Shown here in pieces: positions 16,471 to 25,065 of a DNA stretch of 40,769 bases; position 1 is the first letter of the stretch; the number at the start of each line of letters is the position of its first letter. Source of the DNA: Candidatus Alangreenwoodia gallinarii (GTDB taxonomy: Bacteria > Bacillota > Clostridia > Peptostreptococcales > Anaerovoracaceae); NCBI GenBank assembly GCA_904398315.1, contig CAJFPD010000011.1, positions 1 through 40,769 on the forward strand, read 5' to 3'. The notes under the pieces were generated by a model that saw only the letters and a list, made by a program, of their open reading frames with translations, was not told where the DNA came from and ran no database searches. The translations under genes were made by a program, and so were the position numbers.

Positions 16471-17560
16471 TAATTTTGACACAGTGGCTCTCTCAGAGGA
16501 CGGCAGGTCACTGGTCATCATCGATCAGACGCTGCTGCCGGGAGAGCTGAAACGGATCGAACTGTCGGATCAGCGGGATATCAGAGAGGCGATCTATAAG
16601 CTGAAGGTGCGGGGAGCGCCGGCCATCGGCGTGGCGGCAGCCATCGGCCTTTATCTGGCGGCTCTTGAAATCTCCGAATCCGCAGAGCAGGAGGATGAAT
16701 TCTTCCGCAGACTCGGGGAGGCGAAGCGGTATCTGCAGGAATCACGTCCTACAGCGGTCAATCTCAAATGGGCGCTGGACCGAATGTATGCGCGCGCTTC
16801 GGCGGAAAAGGGCACGGGCGTGCCGGCCGTCGTCTCCGCCATGAGACGGGAAGCGGAGACGATACGGAACGAGGATGTGGAGGTATGCCGCAGAATCGGT
16901 GAAAACGGGCTGACGCTGCTGAAGAAGGGGCAGGGAATCCTGACCCACTGCAATGCGGGACGTCTGGCCTGCGTGCGCTACGGCACGGCGACGGCACCTA
17001 TCTACCTGGGCCAGGAGAGAGGATATGCTTTCCGCGTCTTCGCCGACGAGACCCGGCCTCTGCTGCAGGGAGCGAGGCTTACCTCTTATGAGTTGTCCGA
17101 AGCCGGTGTCGATGTGACGTTAATCTGCGATAATATGGCGTCCTCTGTCATGAGCAGAGGATGGATCGATGCTGTCATCACGGGCTGTGATCGGGTGGCG
17201 GCAAACGGAGATACCGCAAATAAGATCGGTACCTCCGGCGTGGCGATTCTTGCGGATCACTACGGAATCCCGTTTTATATCGCGGCTCCTTCTTCCACCA
17301 TCGATTTTGAGACGGCGACGGGAAGAGGAATCGTCATCGAGGAACGCTCCGGAGATGAGATCAAAAAGATGTGGTATAAGGAACCGATGGCGCCGGAAGC
17401 GGTGAAGACATATAATCCGGCTTTCGACGTCACAGACGCTTCTCTGATTTCCGGCATAATCACGGAATACGGCGTGCTGAGGCCGCCGTACGATGTGTCG
17501 CTGCGGAAACTCAGGGAAAAAATCGAAGCGGAGAAAAAACGGAAAGGGGAGAATCTGTGA
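16445..17560 (+). CDS. mtnA: S-methyl-5-thioribose-1-phosphate isomerase
   Basis: A 371-aa isomerase that turns methylthioribose 1-phosphate (or the 5-deoxyribose analogue) into the ribulose 1-phosphate. Family motifs: VRGAPAIGVAAA near residue 60, ILTHCNAG with the catalytic Cys169, and VITGCDRVAANGDTANKIGT with the catalytic Asp249; the 80-residue spacing equals that of the B. subtilis enzyme. eIF2B-like proteins lack this Cys/Asp pair. AAGGAGC precedes the ATG. The aldolase gene that follows starts at its stop codon and is expected to use the product. Confidence 0.93.
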   Translation: MADGRNGNNNFDTVALSEDGRSLVIIDQTLLPGELKRIELSDQRDIREAIYKLKVRGAPAIGVAAAIGLYLAALEISESAEQEDEFFRRLGEAKRYLQESRPTAVNLKWALDRMYARASAEKGTGVPAVVSAMRREAETIRNEDVEVCRRIGENGLTLLKKGQGILTHCNAGRLACVRYGTATAPIYLGQERGYAFRVFADETRPLLQGARLTSYELSEAGVDVTLICDNMASSVMSRGWIDAVITGCDRVAANGDTANKIGTSGVAILADHYGIPFYIAAPSSTIDFETATGRGIVIEERSGDEIKKMWYKEPMAPEAVKTYNPAFDVTDASLISGIITEYGVLRPPYDVSLRKLREKIEAEKKRKGENL

Positions 17561-18234
17561 TGAGCAATGCGATAAAACTGCCTGACGACCGGGAAGCGAA
17601 GAGATCCATCGTGGAGATCGGAAGAAGAATGTATGAGAAAAATTACTGTGCGGCCAACGACGGAAATATCAGCTGCAGAACGGCACAAAATCATCTGTGG
17701 GTAACTCCGTCGGGAGTTTCCAAGGGATTTCTGACAGAAGACATGCTGGTGAAGACGGATCTTGCGGGAAATATTCTCGAAAATCCGGAGGAGAGAAAGA
17801 TTTCCTCCGAGCTGAAGCTCCATCTGAAGGTCTATGCTCTGAGGGATGACGTCAACGCTGTCGTCCATGCGCACCCGCCGAAGGCGACGGCTTTCGCCTG
17901 CGCCAGGAAGGCCATGACGAAGCCGGTGGTTTCGGAAGCCATGCTGAATCTGGGTGAGGTGCCCTGCGCGCCGTTTGCCGTGCCGGGAACAGAAGAGCTG
18001 GCGGAATCGATCGTTCCTTATGTAGCGGATCACGCGGCGGTTCTGATGGCCAATCACGGAGCGGTCACCTGGGGAGAGAGCATGATCCGCGCTTATTACC
18101 GGCTGGAGACGCTGGAATACTACGCGCAGATTCTGATGCTCACCGGCGAACGCCCGGAGCCGGCTGTGGATCTGTCGCCGGAGGAGACGGCGGCGATACG
18201 CTCCTGCAGGGAAAAATTCGGAATCAGACTGTAG
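17560..18234 (+). CDS. Class II aldolase (fuculose-phosphate aldolase type)
   Basis: A 224-aa zinc aldolase. The class II/adducin pattern is clear: ANDGNISCR, the phosphate-binding VTPSGVSKG, a catalytic Glu in SSELKLHLK, zinc His in HAHPPKATAF and a later NHGAVTWG. The GTGATGA junction gives ATG 17560 overlapping the mtnA stop. Next to MtnA, this probably cleaves 5-methylthioribulose or 5-deoxyribulose 1-phosphate to DHAP and an aldehyde, as in the DHAP shunt described in other bacteria; MtnB dehydratase is a related alternative fold, but the motifs fit aldolase better. The nucleosidase or kinase needed upstream is not in the window. Confidence 0.85.
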   Translation: MSNAIKLPDDREAKRSIVEIGRRMYEKNYCAANDGNISCRTAQNHLWVTPSGVSKGFLTEDMLVKTDLAGNILENPEERKISSELKLHLKVYALRDDVNAVVHAHPPKATAFACARKAMTKPVVSEAMLNLGEVPCAPFAVPGTEELAESIVPYVADHAAVLMANHGAVTWGESMIRAYYRLETLEYYAQILMLTGERPEPAVDLSPEETAAIRSCREKFGIRL

Positions 18235-18241
18235 GTTTGCC

Positions 18242-19498
18242 ATGGCCATTAAACCGATTACGGTTTCGCAGCTGAACCGGTATATTTCCAGAATTTTATC
18301 GACCGATCCGATTCTGGGAAATGTTTCAGTGAGAGGGGAGATTTCAAATCTGAAATATCACGGCACGGGAAATATCTTTTTTTCACTGAAAGATGCAGGG
18401 AGCAGAATTTCCTGTTTTATCCCGTCCTCCGCAGCGAAAAATCTCCGTTACGAGCTGACAGACGGCCTGGAAATCGTCGTCAGCGGATATCTTTCTGTCT
18501 ATGAACCGGGCGGATATTATTCCCTTCATGTCAGAGACATCGACGTTTCCGGGGCAGGGAGTCTGGCTCTTGCCTTCCGGGCTCTGTTTGAGAAGCTGCA
18601 GAGGGAAGGCCTTTTCGATGAGAGATATAAAAAAGAGATTCCGGTGTTTCCGAAGCGGGTCTGCATCATCACTTCAGCGACAGGGGCGGCCGTCCGGGAT
18701 ATCATCAAGATCATCCGGAAGCGCTGCCGGATGACGGATATTCTCGTGTATCCCTGCCTGGTGCAGGGCAAATCGGCGGCGGCGGATATCGCGGAATCCC
18801 TGCGGGCGGTGAATGAAAAATTTCCGGAGACCGATGTGATCATCGTAGGAAGAGGCGGAGGTTCGGCGGAAGAGCTCTGGGCGTTCAATGAAGAAGCGGT
18901 GGCCCGCAGCATTTTTGACTCCAAAATACCGGTGATTTCCGCTGTAGGACATGAGACGGATTTTTCGATTTCCGATTATGTGGCCGATGTACGGGCGGAA
19001 ACACCGACGGCGGCAGCCGTCATGGCCGTTCCCGATACGGAGGAAATGATACAACAGGCAGATGAGCGGATCGGCAGGATGAAATCGCGCCTGCAGATGA
19101 GGATACGCATGTATGAGAGCCGTCTGGAGGCCGTACGGCCGGACGTCTTTTTCCGGACACTCAGAGAGAGAATACGTTCTTTCGGTCAGGAAGTCTCTCT
19201 GTATCGCAGAGAGATGGAGTTTCACATGCGTCAGCGTCTCCGGTTTCTGACAAACGAAGTGGAGCAGTGCCGCACGCTGCTGGAGACAGGAAGTCCTGAA
19301 CGGATCATAGCGCGGGGCTATGCCGTCGTCCGGTGCGCAGACAGCCCGCAGACGGTAACGTCCGCCGGAGCTGTTTGCGCGGGGCAGAAGCTGGATATCC
19401 TGCTGAAGGACGGCAGACTGCTCTGTGAGGTCAGAGATATCAGAGACGGCCGTGTCGGAACGGAATGCGGCGGCGGTTTTTCAGAACGGAGGGAGTAG
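18242..19498 (+). CDS. xseA: Exodeoxyribonuclease VII large subunit
   Basis: A 418-aa subunit of the bidirectional single-strand exonuclease. It has the OB fold (about residues 3-100, with VSVRGEISNLKYHGTGN), the catalytic core with ITSATGAAVRDII, the GRGGGSAEELWAFNEE and SAVGHETDFSISDYVAD motifs, and a C-terminal helical part that ends short. It begins eight bases after the aldolase. Together with xseB and ispA it starts the gene order found in OLE RNA loci. Confidence 0.95.
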   Translation: MAIKPITVSQLNRYISRILSTDPILGNVSVRGEISNLKYHGTGNIFFSLKDAGSRISCFIPSSAAKNLRYELTDGLEIVVSGYLSVYEPGGYYSLHVRDIDVSGAGSLALAFRALFEKLQREGLFDERYKKEIPVFPKRVCIITSATGAAVRDIIKIIRKRCRMTDILVYPCLVQGKSAAADIAESLRAVNEKFPETDVIIVGRGGGSAEELWAFNEEAVARSIFDSKIPVISAVGHETDFSISDYVADVRAETPTAAAVMAVPDTEEMIQQADERIGRMKSRLQMRIRMYESRLEAVRPDVFFRTLRERIRSFGQEVSLYRREMEFHMRQRLRFLTNEVEQCRTLLETGSPERIIARGYAVVRCADSPQTVTSAGAVCAGQKLDILLKDGRLLCEVRDIRDGRVGTECGGGFSERRE

Positions 19499-19564
19499 AG
19501 GCTGCAGATGCCGGTGAAAACGGGTGGAAAAAGAAAAATGCGCAGCGGAAAGGAAACGGTAAAT

Positions 19565-19858
19565 ATGAAGGATTCAGATATGATGCCGGACATAACGCCG
19601 GGGATGACATTTGACGAGGCTTTTTCACTGCTCCGCGACGAAGCGGAAAAGATCGGTTCTGATGAGATTTCTCTGGAGGGTGCCATCGAAAGCTACCGGC
19701 GGGGAAAAGCATATTATGAATTCTGCAGAAAAAAGCTGAACGAGGCAGAGCAGACTATCCGGATTTTCGACAGGGACAGCGGCGAGCTGAAAACGATGAA
19801 TCCGGACGGAGAAGCGGCAAAGAGTGTGGAAAATACCGGAGGCGGAGCCGGTCAGTAA
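19565..19858 (+). CDS. xseB: Exodeoxyribonuclease VII small subunit
   Basis: A 97-aa partner of XseA with the family pattern TFDEAFSLLRDEAEKI, then a second helix with ISLEGAIESYRRGKAYYEFCRKKLNEAEQ. I chose ATG 19565 (AAAGGAAAC eight bases upstream) because starts further up (19508, 19538) add basic residues not normal for the family; 19508 has GGAGGG at a wide distance and is not excluded. The C-terminal tail after the helices is low in complexity. It ends 23 bases before ispA. Confidence 0.88.
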   Translation: MKDSDMMPDITPGMTFDEAFSLLRDEAEKIGSDEISLEGAIESYRRGKAYYEFCRKKLNEAEQTIRIFDRDSGELKTMNPDGEAAKSVENTGGGAGQ

Positions 19859-19880
19859 AACGGACAGAGAGGAAAGAGTC

Positions 19881-20843
19881 ATGCAGGTAGAGGACAGAGT
19901 AAAAGACAAATACCACACATGGAAAAATATGGTTGAAAAGCATCTGATCGAAACGCTGCCGGAGACAGACAGCAGAAGCCGGCGTCTTTACGAAGCGATG
20001 ACGTACAGTCTGAAGGCAGGAGGAAAGCGACTGCGGCCGGTTCTGCTGCTGGAGGCGTGCAGCCTGTGCGGCGGTTCTGCCCGGCAGGCGCTGTCATATG
20101 CCTGTGCCGTGGAATTCATCCACACCTATTCTCTGATTCACGACGATCATCCTTCCATGGACAATGATGATTTCCGCCGGGGAAAGCCGACAAATCATGT
20201 CGTTTTCGGAGACGGCATGGCGATTCTGGCGGGAGACGGACTTCTGAACTCCGCCTTTGACGTGATGCTCTCGGAAATCCGTGCCGCTGCCGGCCGCGGT
20301 GAAAGCAGCGAATCTGTCCGGAATCTGGCGGAGGCCGCGGCGGAGATTTCTGAGGCCGCAGGCGTGCGCGGCATGATCGCCGGACAGGCCACCGATCTTC
20401 TGTGTACGGGCAGCGGCAGCATCCCGAAAGCGGAGCGGGACGCAAAGATGCCGGAAGGGAGCAGAGAAGAACTTCTGCTGTATATCCACCGCAACAAGAC
20501 GGGAGCCCTGATCCGGGGTGCCGTCCGCGCCGGAGCGATGATTGCGGGAGCGTCGGAGGAACCGCTTCAGATTCTCACGGAATATGCGGAAAATCTCGGA
20601 CTGGCTTTTCAGATCAGCGATGACATCCTGGACGTTACGGGGGATGCGGAAACTCTGGGAAAGAATACGGGCGCCGACGAAAGGCTCGGGAAACTGACAT
20701 ATCCCTCTGTCTACGGACTGATGACTTCCAGGAAAAAACTGGAAAAAGCTACAGCAGCTGCCGTTACTGCGGCCTCGCGGTTCGGAGAGGAAGGAGAATT
20801 TCTCGCAAAACTTGCTATTGACCTTCAGAATCGGGTATCATAG
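19881..20843 (+). CDS. ispA: Polyprenyl synthetase, farnesyl diphosphate synthase type
   Basis: A 320-aa prenyl chain elongase. The first aspartate motif is DDHPSMD beginning at residue 88 with the bacterial two-residue insertion, the second is DDILD near residue 245, and GKNTGADERLGK is present near the end. The Tyr five residues before the first motif (YSLIHDD) fits farnesyl (C15) rather than longer products, but length control cannot be settled by eye. GAGGAAAG precedes ATG 19881; an upstream ATG at 19824 lies in xseB. The stop TAG overlaps the -10 box of the OLE RNA promoter. Confidence 0.92.
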   Translation: MQVEDRVKDKYHTWKNMVEKHLIETLPETDSRSRRLYEAMTYSLKAGGKRLRPVLLLEACSLCGGSARQALSYACAVEFIHTYSLIHDDHPSMDNDDFRRGKPTNHVVFGDGMAILAGDGLLNSAFDVMLSEIRAAAGRGESSESVRNLAEAAAEISEAAGVRGMIAGQATDLLCTGSGSIPKAERDAKMPEGSREELLLYIHRNKTGALIRGAVRAGAMIAGASEEPLQILTEYAENLGLAFQISDDILDVTGDAETLGKNTGADERLGKLTYPSVYGLMTSRKKLEKATAAAVTAASRFGEEGEFLAKLAIDLQNRVS

Positions 20844-20846
20844 AAT
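20818..20846 (+). promoter_or_regulatory. Promoter of OLE RNA
   Basis: TTGACC (20818-20823) and TAGAAT (20841-20846) with exactly 17 bases between. The first three bases of the -10 box are the stop codon of ispA. Transcription would begin near 20853, at the 5' end of the structured RNA. Confidence 0.8.
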
Positions 20847-20852
20847 AAATAG

Positions 20853-21450
20853 AAAGTGGCGCAGTATTCTAGTCAGAATTTGCTTTTTCTGAAGACGGGG
20901 CTAAAAATCCGTCAAATGGCACATCGATGAAGCTCCTCGTATTTGCTGCCGACGCCCAGTCGGGGGCATTTGCCGGGAGAAAGATAATCAGGGCGATCCG
21001 TAATGGCATATGGGCGTGAACCCTGTTTATCGTGGAGGCTCGCGCGGACTGACACCTCTGGGGTGCACGTGCGGGAATAAACCTGAAGCAGGGCTGTACC
21101 GGCATCCGGTTTTCCGGGTGTCGCTGACCCTGCCTAAGCGTAGCTAGCCTTGAGTGAGCATGGGGGAGTACAGAACAATGCGGCAGAGTTCGTGGCCAGG
21201 ACGATGTCTGCAATCGCTGCATGAAACCGGGCTTGCAAAAGAGGATAGGAAGAGGCAATACTGTCGGGGAAATCCCCTAGACTGTTCGATATGCGTGGAT
21301 TGCAGTACGGACTTAGTGGCAATCCGGTACCGCAGTTGGCGACGCTGCGGGCGGTGCTTTAAAGGGAAACCGCTGATCCGGCGACAGATCAGCAGTGCCG
21401 CAGGAAATCTGACCGGACCTATGCCGTAAGGTTTACACGCGTATTGTCCA
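20853..21450 (+). ncRNA. ole: OLE RNA (ornate, large, extremophilic)
   Basis: About 600 bases without a plausible gene, GC-rich and dense in hairpins, between ispA and a gene for OapA, the OLE-binding membrane protein. Stems I can pair by eye include TCAGAA/TTCTGA (20873 with 20887), GACGG/CCGTC (20894 with 20909), GCAGGG/CCCTGC (21088 with 21128) enclosing a 10-bp stem 21100-21109 with 21114-21123 (UUUU loop), GGGG/CCCC (21266 with 21274) and GCTGATC/GATCAGC (21372 with 21387). Length, position and neighbours match the OLE class, whose RNA forms a membrane-associated complex with OapA and is linked to alcohol, cold and magnesium stress in Bacillus halodurans. The identification is by context and structure; I did not align it to a model. 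The 3' end is approximate. Confidence 0.88.
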
Positions 21451-21559
21451 CTTTAATTTTTATTTTTTGAAATAAAAAATCGGATCAGGATCGCTCTGTT
21501 TCAGCGTTTCAGCGGCTTTCGGAACGCGCTGGCGGATGAGAGGAGCGAAAAAGAAGAGT

Positions 21560-21598
21560 GTGCAGACAGAAATCCAGGATTTCGTTATCTGCACTTTT
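21560..21598 (+). terminator. Terminator-like hairpin between OLE RNA and oapA
   Basis: Stem GTGCAGA/TCTGCAC (21560-21566 with 21588-21594) enclosing AAATC/GATTT, followed by TTTTG. It lies only 36 bases before the oapA start. A TATAAT at 21603-21608 right behind it may be the -10 box of a separate oapA promoter, without a clear -35. Confidence 0.6.
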
Positions 21599-21633
21599 GT
21601 TCTATAATTATAGAAAGAAAGAAGAAAGGATAT

Positions 21634-22185
21634 ATGAGCGGAAAAAAAGAGGACCCCGATAAGATACGACGAAAATGGATCATTTTCATTACGATCTTTG
21701 CGTTTTTTCTGTCAGTATTTATGAGTACATTTTCCGATCTGCTGATGAGGAGATCCACGACTGTGGTGGCTTTTATCGTTCTGATCGGCATCGTTCTGAT
21801 CGGTATCGTATTTGATGTCATCGGCGTGGCGGTGACGGTGACGGACGAAAAGCCTTTTCACTCCATGGCGGCCTCAAAGGTCAAGGGAGCGAAGAGCTCC
21901 CTGATGCTGATACGGAACGCCAGCAGAGTCTCCAACGTCTGTAATGACGTGGTAGGCGATATCTGCGGAATCATCAGCGGGAGCTCGGCGGCCTTCATCG
22001 TCACTCAGGTTGAATTTCCGCCGGGAGGTATTCTCGATGCCACACTTTTTTCCGTCATTCTGAGCGGTCTGGTGGCTTCACTGACCATCGGAGGCAAGGC
22101 TTTCGGAAAGGAAATCGCTATCAGTAATTCCAAGGAGATCATCACCGCTATCGGGAAAATCCTGTCATTTTTTTCGAGAAAATAG
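21634..22185 (+). CDS. oapA: OLE-associated membrane protein OapA
   Basis: A 183-aa integral membrane protein. It has membrane segments near residues 13-32 and 43-68, a conserved middle with FDVIGVAVTVTDEKPFHSMAA and KVKGAKSSLMLIRNASRVSN, CNDVVGDICGIISGSSAA, and a further hydrophobic segment near residues 135-155. This pattern is that of the OLE-associated protein A family, which binds OLE RNA and carries it to the membrane; parts resemble CNNM/CorC-type Mg transporters and a role in Mg homeostasis has been reported. Its place after the RNA gene is the strongest support. Ribosome site AAAGGA before ATG 21634. Confidence 0.88.
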   Translation: MSGKKEDPDKIRRKWIIFITIFAFFLSVFMSTFSDLLMRRSTTVVAFIVLIGIVLIGIVFDVIGVAVTVTDEKPFHSMAASKVKGAKSSLMLIRNASRVSNVCNDVVGDICGIISGSSAAFIVTQVEFPPGGILDATLFSVILSGLVASLTIGGKAFGKEIAISNSKEIITAIGKILSFFSRK

Positions 22186-22291
22186 ATATCAGAAAAATGC
22201 GGCAGAAGGAAAGGAGTAAAGGACAGGTTACAGACTGCGGCAGGAAACACGAAGAACCATAATCTGATTTTTGTTACAGCAGGTATTTCTT

Positions 22292-24235
22292 ATGATAAAG
22301 AAGATCGAAGAGGGGATTTATCCCTCAGATATTAAAAAAATGAACAGAGAGGAGATGGAGCTCCTGAGCTATGCGATCCGCGACAAGCTGATTTCCACCG
22401 TGTCGGAGACAGGGGGACATCTGGCGTCAAATCTGGGAATCGTGGAGCTGACCATCGCAGTTCACAGGGTGTTCGATGCTCCGGAGGACAAGATCGTCTG
22501 GGATGTCGGACACCAGTCTTATGTTCATAAACTTCTGACGGGAAGAGGTGCGGAATTCGGAACGCTCCGGCAGATGGACGGAATGAGCGGTTTTCCGAAG
22601 CGCTGCGAAAGCGTCTATGACACCTTCGATACGGGACATGCGAGCAATTCCATCTCTGCGGCTCTGGGCATGGCGGCAGCCCGCGATCTGAAAGGGGAAG
22701 ACTACGCCGTGGTAGCCGTCATCGGTGACGGGGCGCTGACCGGCGGTATGGTCTACGAGGCGCTGAATAATGCGGGAACTATGGATACCAGTCTCGTCAT
22801 TCTTCTCAACGACAATGAGATGTCCATTTCGCCCAGCGAAGGCAGCATGGCGCAGCACCTCGGAAAACTGCGTTCCTCGGAACGGTACAATAATCTGAAG
22901 CAGAATCTGAAGAAAAGTCTCAAGAGCATTCCTGTGGTGGGCGATACGATTTTCGGCGGACTCGAAGTTCTGCGTGACGCTGTGAAGTACACCATGGTTC
23001 CCGGCGTTCTCTTTGAAGAACTGGGCTTCGTCTATCTCGGCCCCATAGACGGACACGATCTGGGCGAGCTGGTAGAGGTATTTACTTATGCGAAGATGCT
23101 GAAGAAGCCTGTCATCGTCCACTGCGTGACGAAAAAAGGAAAAGGCTATCAGCCGGCAGAAAAAAATCCGTCGAAGTTCCACGGAGTCTCGCCCTTTGAT
23201 GCGGAGACCGGCGCTCTGAAAAAAAAGCCTCAGAAGCTTTCCTATTCCGGGATTTTCGGAAAAAAGCTGCTAAAGATCGCCCGGAAGAGACCGGATGTCA
23301 TTGCGGTTACCGCGGCGATGACGGACGGGACGGGACTGAAGGAATTTGCCGGATCTCTGCCGAAGCGTCTGTTCGATGTTGGAATCGCAGAGGAGCATGC
23401 CGTCACATTTGCAGCGGGAGCCGCGGCAAACGGCCTGCATCCGGCGGTGGCTATATATTCCACTTTTTTTCAGAGGGCTTACGATCAGATTATCATCGAT
23501 GTCTGCATGCAGAATCTTCCCGTGACGCTGTGCATCGACCGGGCGGGAATCGTCGGCGCCGACGGAGAGACGCATCACGGCATATTTGATATCTCCTACC
23601 TGATGCCGGTTCCGAATCTCACCTTTTTCGCTCCTTCCGACCGGCAGGAGCTGGAGGAAATGCTGGAATATGCCATGAACATGGATGCTCCGTGCGCTAT
23701 CCGGTATCCGAGAGGTGAGGCGCCGGAATCGCTGGCAGCCTGCGGCGAAGGCTCGGAAGGCAGATCAGAAAGCGTTTCAGAAAACAGATCCGAAAGCTTT
23801 GAAAACGGCAACGGCAAGCCGTCTGTCTCTTTTCTGCGGTCGCGGACGCTGGCAGAAGGCAGGGATGTAACGCTGATTTCCGTCGGCAGGATGACGGAGA
23901 TCTGTGCGGAGAGCTGCGGGATCCTGAAGTCCGTCGGCATTTCTGCGGAGCTGATCGATGCCAGAGTGCTCAAGCCCTTTGACCGGGACGCTTTTGTACA
24001 GTCAGCGGAAAAGACAGGGCTGGTATTTGTGGCGGAGGACAATGTCCTCTCCGGAGGATTCGGCAGCTACGTGGAGGATCTCTTTGCGCAGAATACAGGA
24101 GTGAAGGTGTACCGGATCGCCTGGCCGGATGAGTTTATCCCTCACGGGACGCAGACACAGCTTCTTAAAAAATACGGAATGGACGCTTCGTCCATAGCGG
24201 AAAGGGTGCGTGAGGCAGTTGAAGGAAAGGCTTGA
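22292..24235 (+). CDS. dxs: 1-deoxy-D-xylulose-5-phosphate synthase
   Basis: The first enzyme of the MEP isoprenoid pathway, joining pyruvate and glyceraldehyde 3-phosphate with thiamine diphosphate. Visible are GDGALTGGMVYEALNNAG (cofactor motif), HDLGELVEVF, the transketolase pyrimidine domain with VGIAEEHAVTFAAGAA, and IDRAGIVGADGETHHG. The protein is 647 aa against about 620 in the family because of a Ser/Glu/Asn-rich insert at about residues 485-515, between CAIRYPRGEAPE and the C-terminal domain. I chose ATG 22292 over the TTG at 22271. The end overlaps tlyA by 26 bases. With ispA upstream it brackets the OLE/oapA pair. Confidence 0.95.
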   Translation: MIKKIEEGIYPSDIKKMNREEMELLSYAIRDKLISTVSETGGHLASNLGIVELTIAVHRVFDAPEDKIVWDVGHQSYVHKLLTGRGAEFGTLRQMDGMSGFPKRCESVYDTFDTGHASNSISAALGMAAARDLKGEDYAVVAVIGDGALTGGMVYEALNNAGTMDTSLVILLNDNEMSISPSEGSMAQHLGKLRSSERYNNLKQNLKKSLKSIPVVGDTIFGGLEVLRDAVKYTMVPGVLFEELGFVYLGPIDGHDLGELVEVFTYAKMLKKPVIVHCVTKKGKGYQPAEKNPSKFHGVSPFDAETGALKKKPQKLSYSGIFGKKLLKIARKRPDVIAVTAAMTDGTGLKEFAGSLPKRLFDVGIAEEHAVTFAAGAAANGLHPAVAIYSTFFQRAYDQIIIDVCMQNLPVTLCIDRAGIVGADGETHHGIFDISYLMPVPNLTFFAPSDRQELEEMLEYAMNMDAPCAIRYPRGEAPESLAACGEGSEGRSESVSENRSESFENGNGKPSVSFLRSRTLAEGRDVTLISVGRMTEICAESCGILKSVGISAELIDARVLKPFDRDAFVQSAEKTGLVFVAEDNVLSGGFGSYVEDLFAQNTGVKVYRIAWPDEFIPHGTQTQLLKKYGMDASSIAERVREAVEGKA

Positions 24236-25037
24236 TGTTCTTCTCGTAAAAAAGGGATTCTTCTCCTCCCGGGAACGGGCGAAGATCGCTATCATGGAGG
24301 GCGACGTCTATGTGGGCGGTGCCATTTCGGACAAGGCAGGCACGAAAATCGATGTAGATGCAGAGATCACCGTCAGAAATGATCAGTGTCCCTTTGTGGG
24401 AAGAGGAGGTTATAAGCTGGCAAAAGCTATCGAGGTGTTCGGCATCAGTCTGAACGGTCTGATCGCCATGGACATCGGCGCCTCCACCGGAGGCTTTACG
24501 GACTGCATGCTGCAGAACGGCGCTTCGCGGGTCTATTCCGTCGATGTGGGATACGGTCAGCTGGACTGGAAACTGCGCAGCGACGAGCGGGTCGTAAATA
24601 TGGAAAAGGTGAATGTCCGCTATCTCGATCCCGCTACCGTTCCGGAGAAGATGGATTTCATCAGCATCGACGTTTCCTTTATCTCGCTGAAACTGATCCT
24701 TCCGGTGGCGGTACAGCTGCTGAAAGAAGACAGCCGCCTGGTCTGTCTGATCAAGCCTCAGTTTGAGGCGGGAAGAGAGCAGGTGGGAAAAAAAGGAATC
24801 GTCAGAGACAAAAAGGTACACCGGGAAGTGATCGCAAAAGTGATGGACTACGCCGAAGAAAACGGTCTGACGCCTGTGGGGCTGACCTTTTCGCCGATGA
24901 CGGGAGCGAAAGGCAATATCGAATATCTGCTGGAAGCGGTGAAATCTCAGGATGACGGAAAAGCCGCGACGGAGCGGGTAACGGATCAGACGATCGGAGA
25001 AGTTATCGAGTCGGCTCATGCGGAGCTGATGAAATGA
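24210..25037 (+). CDS. tlyA: TlyA family rRNA 2'-O-methyltransferase
   Basis: A 275-aa enzyme with an N-terminal S4 RNA-binding domain (ERLDVLLVKKGFFSSRERAK) and a C-terminal FtsJ-like methyltransferase domain with MDIGASTGGFTDCML and DVGYGQLDWKLR. TlyA methylates 16S and 23S rRNA in mycobacteria and is often called a hemolysin by mistake. The GTG at 24210 overlaps dxs; a TTG at 24219 would give the normal start KERLDVLL and is an alternative. dxs-tlyA order is common in Firmicutes. Confidence 0.93.
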   Translation: MRQLKERLDVLLVKKGFFSSRERAKIAIMEGDVYVGGAISDKAGTKIDVDAEITVRNDQCPFVGRGGYKLAKAIEVFGISLNGLIAMDIGASTGGFTDCMLQNGASRVYSVDVGYGQLDWKLRSDERVVNMEKVNVRYLDPATVPEKMDFISIDVSFISLKLILPVAVQLLKEDSRLVCLIKPQFEAGREQVGKKGIVRDKKVHREVIAKVMDYAEENGLTPVGLTFSPMTGAKGNIEYLLEAVKSQDDGKAATERVTDQTIGEVIESAHAELMK

Positions 25038-25065
25038 TGGCACAGAAAAGACGAAAGGCGGCGGA

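Noticed and set aside
20869..21258. 129-aa minus-strand ORF in the OLE region
   Set aside because: Composition-driven; the region is better explained as structured RNA.
24210..25037. Hemolysin
   Set aside because: The TlyA family is an rRNA methyltransferase; the hemolysin name is historical.
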